Positions 50,415 to 60,850 of a stretch of 64,000 nt of DNA are shown here, piece by piece. Below the pieces are notes generated by a model, which saw only the letters and a list, made by a program, of their open reading frames with translations, ran no database searches and had not been told where the DNA came from. Made by a program: the position numbers and the translations under genes. How positions within the stretch are numbered: position 1 is the first letter of the stretch; every line of letters begins with the position of its first letter. Source of the stretch: Paragemmobacter straminiformis (lineage in GTDB: Bacteria; Pseudomonadota; Alphaproteobacteria; Rhodobacterales; Rhodobacteraceae); NCBI RefSeq assembly GCF_014243445.1, contig NZ_JACLQD010000001.1, forward strand, positions 682,001-746,000, given 5' to 3'.

Positions 50415-53400
50415 GTGACGACCTATTACATCGTAGCCTCGACCGCAGGCGGCGCGCAGGCCGCAGGCAATGTGAACGGCTATCCGCAGATCACGGCGGG
50501 CGGGGCGATCAACGCACAGCCGGGCGATGTGTTCATCGTCGACGGCGGTGTCGACACCAACCTGACGATCAACTCCGCAGGGGCCGTGGCAACCCCGGTC
50601 ACGGTGCAATTCGACCAAAACCTGACCGCGCTTGCCACGCCCAATTCGGCAAGCATCAGCTTCGGACAGAACACGCTTCCCACGGTGCAGATCGCGGCCG
50701 GGGTGGATGCCGACGGGCTGCAACTCGACGGGCGGTCCTCGGACGGGATCACGGTCAATGCCGCCGACGGGGCCAAGGTCGGCATGATCACCGGCTCGCC
50801 CGATACCGATACGGTCACTGCGGGCAATGGCGTCACCTTTAACGGGCTGTGGCTGAACGACAGCACGACCGCCAGCCTGACCATCGGGCATGATGCCGTG
50901 TTCAACTATGTGGTGACGCTGGATGCAGCCGATTCCACGATGACGATGACGGTGGGCGACCGCGCGGTGTTCAATGTCTCGGCCTCGCTCACGGCCACGA
51001 ATGCCGACCGCAGCCTGACCTTCGGCAACGATGTGACGATCCACGGCAACCTGACGATGACGGGGCAAGGCACGCCCGGCAATGTCGGGGATGTCACGCT
51101 TGTCGCGGGCAACAACCTGCATATCGACGGCGCGCTGTCGATGGATGGCGCCTATCTGAACGAAAGCTTCAAGGCGGGCATCAATGCCTATGTGCAATCG
51201 CTGACGATGTCGGTGACGAACGGCACGGCGGCGGTCGACTTCGGCACCGGGGCGCAGATCTACACGAATATCACGATGGGCGGGCAGGCGTCGACGTCCA
51301 GCCTGATCTTCGCGGACGGGGCGGTCATCGGCACCTCCGGCAACGGCAGCATCACGGCGGCCGGCAATACCAGCCAGTACAACATGCTGCTGGGCGACAA
51401 CATCACCGTGAACGGCAGCCTGTCCATGACGGGCGCCAACAACACCCAGTGGATCCAGGCCGGCGACAGCCTGCGCGTGAACGGCGAGATGAACCTTGGC
51501 GGGCAGGTGTTCACCAACGGGGTGAAGATCGGCGACAACTTCTGGCTGCTCGGCAATCTGACGACTGCGGCCAATACCGCCGCGACCGAATACATCAACA
51601 TCGGCAACGAATGGCGGATCGGCGGGCAGCTCAACACATCCGGCGGTCAGGACGAGCTGTTTCTGGGCCGTCCGGTTCCGGGGCAGGTGGCGGTCGTCGT
51701 GGCCGATGGCATCGCCGATGACGGCGTGTCGGTCCAGGCCCCGCTGGGGCAAGAGGCGGCCTTCCGGACCGCGGCGCTGGGCGCGGGCTGGGCGCAGAAT
51801 GCCGATGGCAGCTACAGCCCGACCGCGACGGCGCAGAACCTGATCTTCGGCAACATCATGTTCTTCAACTTCGACAAGGCCGCCGATCCGACGGCCGAGC
51901 CGAACTGGGCATCGCAGCCCGCCTTTCGCACGCCGAACGGAATCGTCGACGGAACGGCGGGGGCCGATGTCTTTGGCCCCGGCGACACCGATGCCGATGG
52001 CGATGCGGTCGACGGGGCCGACGGGAACAACGACACGCTTCTGACCGGAGACGGGGCCGACAGCGTCAACGCGGGCCTTGGCGACGATCTGGCAGAGGGC
52101 GGCGCGGGGTCTGACATCCTTGCAGGCGGGGACGGGAACGACAGCCTCGATGGCGGGACCGAAGAGGATACGCTGTCGGGCGGGCTCGGGGCGGACAGGC
52201 TGGACGGCGGGGCGGGGAACGACTCGCTTTCAGGTGGCGACGCCAACGACAGGCTGGACGGCGGGGCAGGCAACGACACGCTGGACGGCGGGGCGGGCGA
52301 CGACCTTTTCGTGCTGGCAACGGGCTTTGGCAACGACAGTGTCCTTGGCGGCGAGACGGGCGAGACAGGGGGCGACACGCTCGACGGCTCGGGCTTGACC
52401 GAGGGCGTGACGCTGACGCTGGCAACGCCGGAATCCGGCACGCTTTCGGCTGCGTCGGGAACGCTGGGCTTTGCCGAGATCGAACGCGTCCTGCTTGGCG
52501 CGGGCAATGACACGGTGACCGGCTCGGCCGGAAGCGACGCCGTCGATGGCGGGCTGGGCAACGATTCGCTTGCAGGCGGGGATGGCAGCGACACGCTGGC
52601 GGGTGGCCTTGGCGACGATGCGCTTGACGGCGGGGCGGGGGCTGACAGCCTGACAGGCGGCGATGGCAGCGACACGCTGGCAGGCGGGCTTGGCGACGAT
52701 GCGCTTGACGGCGGGGCGGGGGCGGACAGCCTGACCGGCGGGGACGGCAGCGACACGCTGGCGGGTGGCCTTGGCGACGATGCGCTTGACGGCGGGGCGG
52801 GGGCGGACAGCCTGACGGGCGGCGATGGCAGCGACACGCTGGCAGGCGGCCTTGGCGACGATGCGCTTGACGGCGGGGCGGGGGCGGACAGCCTGACCGG
52901 CGGGGATGGCAGCGACACGCTGGCGGGTGGCCTTGGCGACGATATGCTTGACGGCGGCGACGGGGCGGACAGCCTGACGGGCGGGGATGGCAGCGACACG
53001 CTGGCGGGTGGCCTTGGCGACGATGCGCTTGACGGCGGGGCGGGGGCGGACAGCCTGACAGGCGGGGATGGCAGCGACACGCTGGCGGGTGGCGGCGGGG
53101 TGGACAGCCTGACGGGCGGGGCGGGCGCGGACCGCTTTGTCATCGACGGCACCGCCGACCTGATTGCCGATTTCGACACGGTGACGGGCATCGGCAACGT
53201 CGCGCAGACCGACAACGATTTCATCGACCTTGCGGCCTATTACAACGACGTGACGCTTGCCGCGTGGAATGCCGCGCATCCGGCCCAGACCTATACCAAC
53301 CCGCTGGCATGGCTGAAGGCCGATCAGGCGGATGGCACGCTCGATCTGGCGGGGGGATTGCGGCTTTACTTCAACGGCGTGCCGGTCGATGGCGCGGGGC

Positions 53401-54014
53401 TGTCGGTCGAGAACACGAATGTCATCTGTTTCGCGCGCGGCACCCGCATCCTGACCGACCGTGGCCCCGTTGCGGTCGAGAACCTGCGGCTCGGGCATCG
53501 GGTGCAGACGGTGGACAACGGCTGCAAGCCGCTGCTCTGGATCGGGTCGAGCGCCGTCGCCGCGGACGGGCCGCTGGCCCCTGTCCGCATCGCGGCGGGG
53601 GTGCTGCACAACGAGGCGCCGCTGCTGGTGTCGCCGCAACACCGCTTGCGCATCCGCTCGTCGCTGACCGAACGGCTGACGCGGAACGAGGAGGTGCTGG
53701 TCGCCGCCAAGCATCTGGTCGGCATTCCGGGCATCACGCGCGAAACCGGCGAGGAGGTGGAGTATTTCCACTTTCTGCTGGACCGTCACGAGTTGGTCTT
53801 TTCCAACGGGGCGGTGACGGAAAGCCTGTTCACCGGGCCAGAGGCGCTGAAATCGGTGACCGCCGCCGCGCGGGACGAGATTGCCACGCTGTTTCCCGAA
53901 CTGGCGCGGATCGAGGGCGTGCCGCCCGCCCCCGTGCGCCCGCTGCTGCGCGGCAAGGTGGTAAAGAAGCTGGCCGAGCGCCATGCGCGGAACGGCAAGG
54001 CGCTGGTCGCCTGA
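50415..54014 (+). CDS. Large RTX calcium-binding protein with C-terminal Hint domain
   Basis: About 1,199 residues from the GTG at 50415 ([18 protein letters not shown]); a GTG at 50400 is equally possible and the open frame upstream is extragenic repeat. Residues 1-500 are a repetitive, Asn/Thr/Gly-rich beta-helix-like region. Residues 530-900 are RTX nonapeptides (GGxGxDxLx), which bind calcium outside the cell. From about residue 1003 a Hint_2 (Hedgehog/intein-like) domain begins [20 protein letters not shown] and includes VSPQHRLRI. No N-terminal signal peptide is seen, as expected for type I secretion. No secretion genes are near. Possible adhesin or surface protein. Confidence 0.85.
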   Translation: MTTYYIVASTAGGAQAAGNVNGYPQITAGGAINAQPGDVFIVDGGVDTNLTINSAGAVATPVTVQFDQNLTALATPNSASISFGQNTLPTVQIAAGVDADGLQLDGRSSDGITVNAADGAKVGMITGSPDTDTVTAGNGVTFNGLWLNDSTTASLTIGHDAVFNYVVTLDAADSTMTMTVGDRAVFNVSASLTATNADRSLTFGNDVTIHGNLTMTGQGTPGNVGDVTLVAGNNLHIDGALSMDGAYLNESFKAGINAYVQSLTMSVTNGTAAVDFGTGAQIYTNITMGGQASTSSLIFADGAVIGTSGNGSITAAGNTSQYNMLLGDNITVNGSLSMTGANNTQWIQAGDSLRVNGEMNLGGQVFTNGVKIGDNFWLLGNLTTAANTAATEYINIGNEWRIGGQLNTSGGQDELFLGRPVPGQVAVVVADGIADDGVSVQAPLGQEAAFRTAALGAGWAQNADGSYSPTATAQNLIFGNIMFFNFDKAADPTAEPNWASQPAFRTPNGIVDGTAGADVFGPGDTDADGDAVDGADGNNDTLLTGDGADSVNAGLGDDLAEGGAGSDILAGGDGNDSLDGGTEEDTLSGGLGADRLDGGAGNDSLSGGDANDRLDGGAGNDTLDGGAGDDLFVLATGFGNDSVLGGETGETGGDTLDGSGLTEGVTLTLATPESGTLSAASGTLGFAEIERVLLGAGNDTVTGSAGSDAVDGGLGNDSLAGGDGSDTLAGGLGDDALDGGAGADSLTGGDGSDTLAGGLGDDALDGGAGADSLTGGDGSDTLAGGLGDDALDGGAGADSLTGGDGSDTLAGGLGDDALDGGAGADSLTGGDGSDTLAGGLGDDMLDGGDGADSLTGGDGSDTLAGGLGDDALDGGAGADSLTGGDGSDTLAGGGGVDSLTGGAGADRFVIDGTADLIADFDTVTGIGNVAQTDNDFIDLAAYYNDVTLAAWNAAHPAQTYTNPLAWLKADQADGTLDLAGGLRLYFNGVPVDGAGLSVENTNVICFARGTRILTDRGPVAVENLRLGHRVQTVDNGCKPLLWIGSSAVAADGPLAPVRIAAGVLHNEAPLLVSPQHRLRIRSSLTERLTRNEEVLVAAKHLVGIPGITRETGEEVEYFHFLLDRHELVFSNGAVTESLFTGPEALKSVTAAARDEIATLFPELARIEGVPPAPVRPLLRGKVVKKLAERHARNGKALVA
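52563..53102 (+). repeat. 81-bp tandem repeats in the RTX region
   Basis: Seven units start at 52563, 52644, 52725, 52806, 52887, 52968 and 53049 (the last incomplete). Each codes for 27 residues, three RTX nonapeptides ([15 protein letters not shown], then [12 protein letters not shown]). The copies are nearly identical at DNA level, which points to recent amplification. Confidence 0.9.
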
Positions 54015-54035
54015 CGAGGGGGGGCGGACGGGCGC

Positions 54036-54056
54036 GGCGCGCGGGTCTTGCGCGCC
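54036..54056. terminator. Hairpin between convergent RTX and transglycosylase genes
   Basis: GGCGCGC (54036-54042) and GCGCGCC (54050-54056) form a perfect 7-bp stem in the 47-bp gap between two convergent stop codons. No U-run, so the terminator role is a guess from position. Confidence 0.45.
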
Positions 54057-54061
54057 ACGGC

Positions 54062-55342
54062 CTAGCGCAGGTGTCTGAGAACCTCGAGGCTGGGATAGCC
54101 ATCGGGCACCATGCCGATGGAGCGTTGATAGGCGCGCAGCGCGGCAAGGGTCTTGGGGCCGATCTTGCCATCGGCGCCGCCCGTGTCATGGCCCGCGCGG
54201 GTCAGGCGCTGCTGCATTTCCTGCCGCTCGGCAAAGGTCAGGGCGCGGTCGCCGCGCGGCCATTCGGCGCGGATCGGCGGGCCGCCCGCCAAGCGGTCGG
54301 AAAGGTGGCCGATGGCGATGACATAGGCGTCGGCGGCGTTATAGCGTTCGATGGCGTGGAAGTTGCGGAAGATCAGGAAGGCCGCACCGCGCGCCCCCGC
54401 GGGCAGCAGCAGCGATCCTGCGCCGTGGTCGGGAAGCGCCCGCCCGTCGGCCTGCCGCACGCCAAGCGCCTGCCAGTCGGCCACGGGGCGCTGGCCCCTG
54501 TCGCCGGTCTGGCTGTAGTCGAAGCCCTGCGGCAGCGACACCTCGATTCCCCAGGGCCGCCCCGTGACCCAGCCCGATTTCGCCAGATAGGCGGCGGTCG
54601 AGGCCAGCGCGTCGGTCGGGTCGTCGGACCAGATGTCGCGCCGCCCGTCGCGGTCGAAATCGACGGCAAAGGCCTGATAGCTTGAGGGGATGAACTGCGT
54701 GTGGCCCATCGCGCCCGCCCAGCTTCCGGTGAAGTTGCGCGGGGCGACATCGCCGGTCTGGAGGATGCGCAGCGCCTCGATCAGCTGGCCCTCGAAGAAG
54801 CGGCCGCGCCGCCCGTCATAGGCAAGGGTCGCCAGCGCCTCGATCACCGGAATGTCGCCACGGTTTTCGCCATACGAGGATTCCAGCCCCCAGACGGCCA
54901 CGACCACCTCGCGCTCGACGCCGTAGGTGGCTTCGATCCGGTCGAGAAGGCGGCGGTGCTTGCGCAGCGCGGCCTTGCCGTTCTCGACACGTTTGTCCGA
55001 CACGGCGCGGTCGAGGTAGTCCCAGATGGTCTTGGTGAATTCCGACTGGTTGCGGTCTTTCTCGATCACGTCGCGGTTGTAGCGCAGGCCGCGGAAGGCG
55101 CGGTCCAGCGTGGCGTCCGAGATGCCCGCCGCGCGGGCACGGGGACGGAAGCCTTCGGTCCATTGCTCCAGCCCTGCGGGGCTGCCGACTTCGGTCACCT
55201 GTATTCCTTCCGGTCCGGTCGCCTTTGGTGCGGCACCCTGCGACAGCGTCAGCGGAGAGGCAAGAGAGGCCATGCCGCCACAGCACAGGCCCAGCGACAG
55301 AAGCGCCGCGCCGATAGACTTGCCCTTGCCCGACCGCATCAC
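54062..55342 (-). CDS. MltB-type lytic murein transglycosylase with peptidoglycan-binding domain
   Basis: 426 residues. A signal peptide (about MMRSGKGKSIGAALLSLGLC to GMASLAS) is followed by an SLT_2 domain: WTEGFRPRARAAGISDATLD, the catalytic Glu in VWGLESSYGENRGDIPV, WAGAMGHTQFIPSSYQAFAV and DPTDALASTAAYL. The C-terminal 60 residues form a PG_binding_1 domain (MQQRLTRAGHDTGGADGKIG, PKTLAALRAYQ). It cleaves glycan strands to 1,6-anhydro ends in the periplasm. It is divergent from the peptide transporter operon 500 bp away. Confidence 0.92.
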   Translation of the reverse strand: MMRSGKGKSIGAALLSLGLCCGGMASLASPLTLSQGAAPKATGPEGIQVTEVGSPAGLEQWTEGFRPRARAAGISDATLDRAFRGLRYNRDVIEKDRNQSEFTKTIWDYLDRAVSDKRVENGKAALRKHRRLLDRIEATYGVEREVVVAVWGLESSYGENRGDIPVIEALATLAYDGRRGRFFEGQLIEALRILQTGDVAPRNFTGSWAGAMGHTQFIPSSYQAFAVDFDRDGRRDIWSDDPTDALASTAAYLAKSGWVTGRPWGIEVSLPQGFDYSQTGDRGQRPVADWQALGVRQADGRALPDHGAGSLLLPAGARGAAFLIFRNFHAIERYNAADAYVIAIGHLSDRLAGGPPIRAEWPRGDRALTFAERQEMQQRLTRAGHDTGGADGKIGPKTLAALRAYQRSIGMVPDGYPSLEVLRHLR

Positions 55343-55855
55343 CCTGCCCCGCCTGCTGCTTCTTTTCTTTAGTCCGATGCTAGCGCAAGGCGCTGCCCCC
55401 GCCTAGCGAGCGCATGGGCGCGCCGGCAGATTGCCGCCGCTATGCACGCAACGTAGGCGGCAGATCGAAAAACGGCATGGACCGGCACGAGCTTGCTTGA
55501 CGATTCGGGGTTGCGCCTTTCCTTTGGGCGGATGCGGGCGGCGGGTCTGCGGAAGGTGCAAGGCTCCGGCCCGGGCGCTGCCGCGCGAAACGCTTGAAAA
55601 ACGGCCAGAGCCGGACGATCCGGCCGGATGAGTGCCTTGTTTTTGTTCGTTCCCCTATCAAAGGCCGCAGGAGTGACGGCGGGACGACCGACTTCCCCTC
55701 GCCACCGCGGTGGCGCTACTGGCAGGATCGCACGATGAGAGAGCCGCCACCCGCACCGCTTGGCAAGCCCGCTTTCGGGGGCCGATGTTCCGCAAGCGTT
55801 GCGGGCCTGTGCGATGCGGCCGCCGCGCACAGCGCAGCGTCGGGGGGCTGAGGGG
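55343..55855. other. Gene-free divergent region before the peptide transporter operon
   Basis: About 510 bp. Open frames exist on both strands but none shows a domain or ribosome-binding site. A TGCCGCC/GGCGGCA inverted pair (55432-55438 and 55456-55462) is present. Promoters for the transglycosylase and transporter operon must lie here. Confidence 0.4.
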
Positions 55856-56794
55856 TTGCACCGTTACCGTTTCATCCTGTTCCGGCCCCTGCAATTCCTG
55901 CCCGTGCTGCTGGGCATTTCGGTCATCACCTTCTTTCTTGTGCGGCTGATCCCCGGTGATCCGGCGCGGATCCTTCTGGGCACCCGCGCCACGCCGACGG
56001 CCATTGCCAACATCCGGGCGCAATACGGGTTGGATGAGCCTTATCTGGTGCAGTATTTCTTCTTTCTCAAGAACCTCGGCGCGGGCGAGATGGGGCGGTC
56101 GACCCTGTTCAAGATCGACGTGCTGCGCCTGATCGCCACGCGCATCGAACCGACCTTGGCGCTGGTGCTGGCCGGGGTCGTGCTTGCCCTGCTGATCGCG
56201 GTGCCGAGTGCCGCGCTGTCGGCCCGCAGGCAGGGCGGGGCCGCCGACCATGCGGTGCGGGTGCTGTCGACGGCGGGCCTTGGCTTTCCGTCGTTCTGGC
56301 TGGGTGCCATGCTGATCCTGCTGTTCTCGGTCAAACTCGACTGGTTGCCCGTCTCGGGCTACGGGACGAACCTTGGCGACAAGTTGGTGCATCTGGTGCT
56401 GCCCGGCCTGACCATCGCGCTGTCGCTTTCGGCGGTGCTGACGCGGTCGCTGCGGGCGGGGATGATCGCGGGGCTGGGATCGGACATCGCCACGGCGGCG
56501 CGGGCGCGGGGGATGCCGGAAAACGTGGTCTTTTGGCGCCATGTCGTGCCGAATGCGCTGGTGCCGACGGTCAACCTGCTGGCGGTCAACATCGGCTGGC
56601 TGATCGGCGGAACGGTGGTGGTGGAAAGCGTCTTTGCCGTGCCGGGGCTGGGGCAGTTGATGGTGCGCGGCATCTTCAGCCGCGATTACATGGTGGTGCA
56701 GGGCGTGGCGCTGACCTTCGCCTGCGCCACGGTGCTGATCAACTTCATCGCCGATATCGTCACGGTCGCCCTTGACCCGAGGGTCGAGCTATGA
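55856..56794 (+). CDS. Peptide ABC transporter permease (DppB type)
   Basis: About 312 residues. The start is uncertain: a TTG at 55856 (LHRYRFILFRPLQFLPVLLG) fits the family's usual N-terminus; ATGs at 55814 or 55760 would add 14 or 32 residues of poor similarity. Typical features are IPVLLG-like PVLLGISVITFFLVRLIPGD, the long periplasmic region (GTRATPTAIANIRAQYGLDE) and the EAA loop TAARARGMPENVVFWRHVVP. First gene of a permease-permease-ATPase-binding protein operon with ATGA overlaps. Confidence 0.88.
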   Translation: MHRYRFILFRPLQFLPVLLGISVITFFLVRLIPGDPARILLGTRATPTAIANIRAQYGLDEPYLVQYFFFLKNLGAGEMGRSTLFKIDVLRLIATRIEPTLALVLAGVVLALLIAVPSAALSARRQGGAADHAVRVLSTAGLGFPSFWLGAMLILLFSVKLDWLPVSGYGTNLGDKLVHLVLPGLTIALSLSAVLTRSLRAGMIAGLGSDIATAARARGMPENVVFWRHVVPNALVPTVNLLAVNIGWLIGGTVVVESVFAVPGLGQLMVRGIFSRDYMVVQGVALTFACATVLINFIADIVTVALDPRVEL

Positions 56795-57624
56795 CCGCCG
56801 CTCTTGCCCCGCGCCACAGGCTGTTGCGCCGCCCGATGCTGCTGGCGGGGCTGGGGCTGCTGGGGGCTTTTGTCGTGCTGGCGGTCTTTGCCCCGCTGAT
56901 CGCACCCTATGATCCGATCTGGCAGGACAGCGCGGCGCGGCTGGTTCCGCCCTCGGCCGCGCATCCGTTCGGGACAGACAACTTCGGGCGCGACGTGTTC
57001 AGCCGCGTGATCTGGGGCGCGCGGGTCGATTTGCAGATGGCGGTCATCGGCGTGGTCTTTCCCTTTCTGATCGGCACGGCCATCGGCACGGTCGCGGGGT
57101 TTTTCGGAGGCTGGATCGACGCGCTGTTCATGCGGGTGATCGACGTGGTGCTGGCCTTTCCCTTCCTTGTGCTGATGCTGTCGATCATCACCATCCTCGG
57201 GCCGGGTCTGGGCAGTTTCTACATCGCGATGGCGCTGGTCGGGTGGGTCAGCTACGCCCGATTGATCCGCGCGCAGATTCTGGTGCTGAAAACGCAGGAT
57301 TTCGCGGTTGCGGCGGCGAGCTTAGGCTTTTCGCGGGGGCGGATCATGTTCCGGCATCTGCTGCCCAATGCGCTGGCGGGTTCGCTGGTCTTTGTCATGT
57401 CGGATACGGTGCTGGTGCTGCTGAACGGGGCGGCGATCAGCTATCTGGGGCTGGGCGTGCAGCCACCCGTGGCGGAATGGGGGATCATGGTCGCGGAAGG
57501 TCAGGGCTTCATCACGCAGGCGTGGTGGATCACGCTGTTTCCCGGCCTTGCCATCGTGACGCTGGCCTTCGGCTTTTCGCTGACAGGCGATGCGCTGGCC
57601 GATCTGTTCGGGGTGCAGGAATGA
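56791..57624 (+). CDS. Peptide ABC transporter permease (DppC type)
   Basis: 277 residues. It starts in an ATGA overlap with the DppB-type gene. Features: N-terminal MLLAGLGLLGAFVVLAVFAP, the DppC-family motif HPFGTDNFGRDVFSRVIWGA, and the EAA loop AAASLGFSRGRIMFRHLLPN. Six hydrophobic segments are expected. It pairs with the first permease to make the channel. Confidence 0.91.
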   Translation: MTAALAPRHRLLRRPMLLAGLGLLGAFVVLAVFAPLIAPYDPIWQDSAARLVPPSAAHPFGTDNFGRDVFSRVIWGARVDLQMAVIGVVFPFLIGTAIGTVAGFFGGWIDALFMRVIDVVLAFPFLVLMLSIITILGPGLGSFYIAMALVGWVSYARLIRAQILVLKTQDFAVAAASLGFSRGRIMFRHLLPNALAGSLVFVMSDTVLVLLNGAAISYLGLGVQPPVAEWGIMVAEGQGFITQAWWITLFPGLAIVTLAFGFSLTGDALADLFGVQE

Positions 57625-59279
57625 CCGCGCCGCTTGCCATTGCGGGCCTGTCGGTCGCCTTTCGCCACAACGGCGAGGAGCGCCGCTTGCTCGACGATGT
57701 GGCGCTGACGCTGAACAGGGGCGAAATCCTTGGCCTTGTGGGGGAATCGGGGTCGGGCAAAAGCCTGCTCTGCCGGACTGTGATGGGGCTTTTGCCTTCG
57801 GCCAAGTTGCAGGTCACGGCGGGGTCGATCCGGCTTGACGGAGAGGACATTCTGGCAGGCGACCGTTTCGCGGACATCCGCGGGCGGCGCATCGGGATGA
57901 TCTTCCAGAACCCGACAAGCCATCTGGACCCCGTGATGCGGATCGGGCAGCAGATCAGCGAGGGGTTGATGCGCCACAAGGGGCTGGGCGCGCAGGCCGC
58001 GCGGGCCGAGGCGACCGATCTGCTGGCGCAGGTGGGCTTTGCCGACCCGCCGCGCGCCTTTGAAAGTTTCGCGCACCAGTTTTCCGGCGGGATGCGGCAA
58101 AGGGCGATGATCGCCATCGCGCTGGCCTGCGACCCAGAGATCCTGATCGCGGATGAGCCGACCACGGCGCTGGATGTGACGATACAGGCGCAGATCCTGC
58201 GGCTGCTGATGGATTTGCGCATAGAGCGGGGTCTGTCGATGATCCTGATTACCCATGACCTTGGCGTCGTGGCGCAGACCTGCGACCGGATCGCGGTGAT
58301 GCAGGGCGGGCGCATCGTCGAGACGGGAGAGAAACGGGCGCTGCTTGCCGCCCCGCAGCACGGCTACACGCGCCAGCTGATCGCCTCGCACCCGTCGGTC
58401 GGGGCGGCGGGCGCGCATGTGGCGGTGGACCGCGAAGGCGCGCCGCTTATCAGGGTCGAGAACCTCGAGGTGCGGTTTCCCGTGGGCGGGGGGTTCCTGC
58501 GCAAGGGGCAGGCGCTGCGCGCGGTCAAGGATGTGTCGCTGTCGGTCTGGGCGGGCGAGACCGTCGGGATCGTGGGCGAATCCGGGTCGGGCAAAAGCAC
58601 GCTGGCGCGCACCATCCTCGGGCTGACGCCCGCCACGTCGGGCGATGTCCTGTTCGAGGGCGCATCGCTGGCAAAGGACCGCGGGGCCACGCTGCGGCGG
58701 CTGCGGTCGGATGCGGCGATGGTGTTTCAGGACCCGTTCAATTCGCTCAACCCGCGCATGACCATCGGCGCGACACTGGCCGAGGTGCTAAAGACCCAAG
58801 GCGAAACCCCGCCCGACCGGATCGCGGCGCGGATCGGGGAATTGCTTGACATGGTCGGGCTGGAGCGCAGCTTTGCCGGGCGCAAGCCGCGCAGCCTTTC
58901 GGGCGGGCAATGCCAGCGGGCGGGCATCGCGCGGGCCTTGGCGGTGAACCCGCGCGTCATCATCGCCGACGAATGCGTGGCGGCGCTGGATGTGACGATA
59001 CAGGCCCAGATCATCGACCTGTTCCGCGCCCTGACCGCCACGGGCAAGCTGACGCTGATCTTCATCGCGCATGACCTTGCCATCGTGCGGAACCTTTGCG
59101 AGCGGGTCGTGGTGATGCATCACGGCGAGATCGTCGAGGACGGCCCCTCGACACGCATCTTCGCGCGGCCCGAGCGCCCCTATACCGCGGCCCTGATCGC
59201 GGCAATTCCCGACATAGACCCAGACCGCCCCCTCAACGGCGGCACACCGACCCACATCCAACAGGAGCTTGCACCATGA
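57621..59279 (+). CDS. Peptide ABC transporter ATPase with two fused domains (DppD-DppF type)
   Basis: 552 residues from the ATG at 57621. Domain 1: Walker A GESGSGKSLL, signature FSGGMRQRAMIAIAL, Walker B ILIADEPTTALDVT. Domain 2: Walker A GESGSGKSTL, signature LSGGQCQRAGIARAL, Walker B VIIADECVAALDVT. In the second Walker B region Cys replaces the usual Pro after Glu (DEC rather than DEP), which does not touch a catalytic residue. The fused layout is like GsiA. It couples ATP hydrolysis to oligopeptide import. Confidence 0.92.
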   Translation: MTAPLAIAGLSVAFRHNGEERRLLDDVALTLNRGEILGLVGESGSGKSLLCRTVMGLLPSAKLQVTAGSIRLDGEDILAGDRFADIRGRRIGMIFQNPTSHLDPVMRIGQQISEGLMRHKGLGAQAARAEATDLLAQVGFADPPRAFESFAHQFSGGMRQRAMIAIALACDPEILIADEPTTALDVTIQAQILRLLMDLRIERGLSMILITHDLGVVAQTCDRIAVMQGGRIVETGEKRALLAAPQHGYTRQLIASHPSVGAAGAHVAVDREGAPLIRVENLEVRFPVGGGFLRKGQALRAVKDVSLSVWAGETVGIVGESGSGKSTLARTILGLTPATSGDVLFEGASLAKDRGATLRRLRSDAAMVFQDPFNSLNPRMTIGATLAEVLKTQGETPPDRIAARIGELLDMVGLERSFAGRKPRSLSGGQCQRAGIARALAVNPRVIIADECVAALDVTIQAQIIDLFRALTATGKLTLIFIAHDLAIVRNLCERVVVMHHGEIVEDGPSTRIFARPERPYTAALIAAIPDIDPDRPLNGGTPTHIQQELAP

Positions 59280-60790
59280 TACGGAACTGGACCAAAGCCG
59301 CGCTGCTTGGCCTTGCGCTGTCGACAGCGCTTGTCTCGGTCGCCGAAGCCGCCGGCGTGCTGACCATCGGACGGCGCGAGGACGGCACCACCTTCGACCC
59401 CATCGCCACGGCGCAGAATACCGATTTCTGGGTGTTCTCGAACGTGTTCGACGTTCTGGTGCGGGTGGACAAGAAGGGCGCGAACCTGATGCCCGGCATT
59501 GCCGAAAGCTGGGATGTGTCGGCCGATGCGCTGACCTATACCTTCCATCTGCGCGACGCCAAATTCTCGGACGGTTCGGCGCTGACATCCGAGGATGTGG
59601 CCTATTCGCTGACCCGCATCCGCGACAGCGAGCTTTCGCTTTGGTCCGACAGCTACAAGATCATCGCGGACATGCAGACGCCCGATGCGAAAACGCTGGT
59701 GGTGACGCTGAGCGGGCCTTCGGCGCCGTTCCTGTCCACCCTTGCCATGCCCGGCGCGTCGATCGTGTCGAAGGCGGCGATGGAAGCGATGGGCGAAGAG
59801 GCCTTTGCCGAAAAGCCCGTGGGATCGGGTGCCTTCATGGTTGACCAGTGGTTGCGCGGGGATCGGGTGATCCTGAAGAAGAACCCGAACTACTGGGAGG
59901 CCGACAAGGTGAGCCTTGACGGGGTCGAGTGGATTTCCATTCCCGACGACAACACCCGCATGTTGGCGGTGCAGGCGGGCGAGCTGGATTCGGCGATCTT
60001 CGTGCCCTTCTCGCGCGTGGCGGAATTGCAGAAAGACCCGAACCTGACCGTGGTGATCGACCCCTCGACCCGCGAGGACCATCTGTTGCTGAACCACGAG
60101 CATCCGCCGCTCGACAACCCCAAGGTGCGCGAGGCGTTCGATCTTGCCATCGACAAGCAGGCCATCGTGGAAACGGTGCTGTTCGGTCAGGGCGAGGTGG
60201 CGAATTCCTACATTCCCAAGGGCGCGCTGTACCACAGCGACGACAACGGCGCGCGCGGCTTTGACGCCGCGAAAGCCAAGGCCCTGCTGGCCGAGGCGGG
60301 GGCCGAGGGGATCACGGTCAACTACGTGGTGAATGCGGGCAACGAGGTCGACGAACAGATCGCCGTCCTGTTGCAGCAGCAGCTTGCGACCGTGGGCATC
60401 ACCGCGAACCTGCAAAAGGTGGACCCGAGCCAGACATGGGACATGCTGGTCAACGGCGACTATGACCTGTCGGTCATGTATTGGACCAACGACATCCTGG
60501 ACCCCGACCAGAAGACGACCTTCGTTCTGGGGCATGATGTCAACATGAACTACATGACCCGCTACAAGAACGACACGGTCAAGCAACTGGTGGCCGATGC
60601 CCGTCTGGAAATGGACGCGACCAAGCGCGCGGCCATGTATGGGGAAATCCAGAAACTCGCCAAGGCCGATACCCATTGGATCGACCTGTATTACAGCCCC
60701 TACATCAGCGTGACGCGCAAGGGTGTCGAGAATTTCGGCCAGAACCCGCTGGGCCGGTTCTTCCTCGAGGAAACGGTCAAGACCTACTGA
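59276..60790 (+). CDS. Peptide ABC transporter periplasmic binding protein
   Basis: 504 residues, starting in an ATGA overlap. The signal peptide (MIRNWTKAALLGLALSTALV, cleaved near AEA-AG) precedes a SBP_bac_5 fold with typical segments: FDPIATAQNTDFWVFSNVFD, SWDVSADALTYTFHLRDAKF, SDGSALTSEDVAYSLTRI and NPNYW. It binds peptides or related solutes for the transporter. The D-aminopeptidase gene follows 60 bp after a strong hairpin. Confidence 0.92.
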   Translation: MIRNWTKAALLGLALSTALVSVAEAAGVLTIGRREDGTTFDPIATAQNTDFWVFSNVFDVLVRVDKKGANLMPGIAESWDVSADALTYTFHLRDAKFSDGSALTSEDVAYSLTRIRDSELSLWSDSYKIIADMQTPDAKTLVVTLSGPSAPFLSTLAMPGASIVSKAAMEAMGEEAFAEKPVGSGAFMVDQWLRGDRVILKKNPNYWEADKVSLDGVEWISIPDDNTRMLAVQAGELDSAIFVPFSRVAELQKDPNLTVVIDPSTREDHLLLNHEHPPLDNPKVREAFDLAIDKQAIVETVLFGQGEVANSYIPKGALYHSDDNGARGFDAAKAKALLAEAGAEGITVNYVVNAGNEVDEQIAVLLQQQLATVGITANLQKVDPSQTWDMLVNGDYDLSVMYWTNDILDPDQKTTFVLGHDVNMNYMTRYKNDTVKQLVADARLEMDATKRAAMYGEIQKLAKADTHWIDLYYSPYISVTRKGVENFGQNPLGRFFLEETVKTY

Positions 60791-60796
60791 GAAACC

Positions 60797-60826
60797 GGCG
60801 GCGGCCCCGATGCGGGCCGCCGCCTT
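60797..60826 (+). terminator. Hairpin after the peptide-binding protein gene
   Basis: GGCGGCGGCCC (60797-60807) and GGGCCGCCGCC (60814-60824) form a perfect 11-bp stem followed by TT. It could terminate or attenuate transcription, reducing expression of the D-aminopeptidase gene relative to the transporter. Confidence 0.65.
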
Positions 60827-60850
60827 CCGATCCGGACAAAGGGGATGACG

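Noticed and set aside
52563-53102. Regularly spaced repeats considered as a CRISPR array
   Set aside because: The units are contiguous 81-bp coding repeats with no spacers, and no cas genes are present.
50265-53984. Long minus-strand frames opposite the RTX protein, including a Ser/Pro-repeat frame
   Set aside because: Caused by the tandem repeats and GC bias of the RTX gene; the plus-strand frame has RTX and Hint domains.
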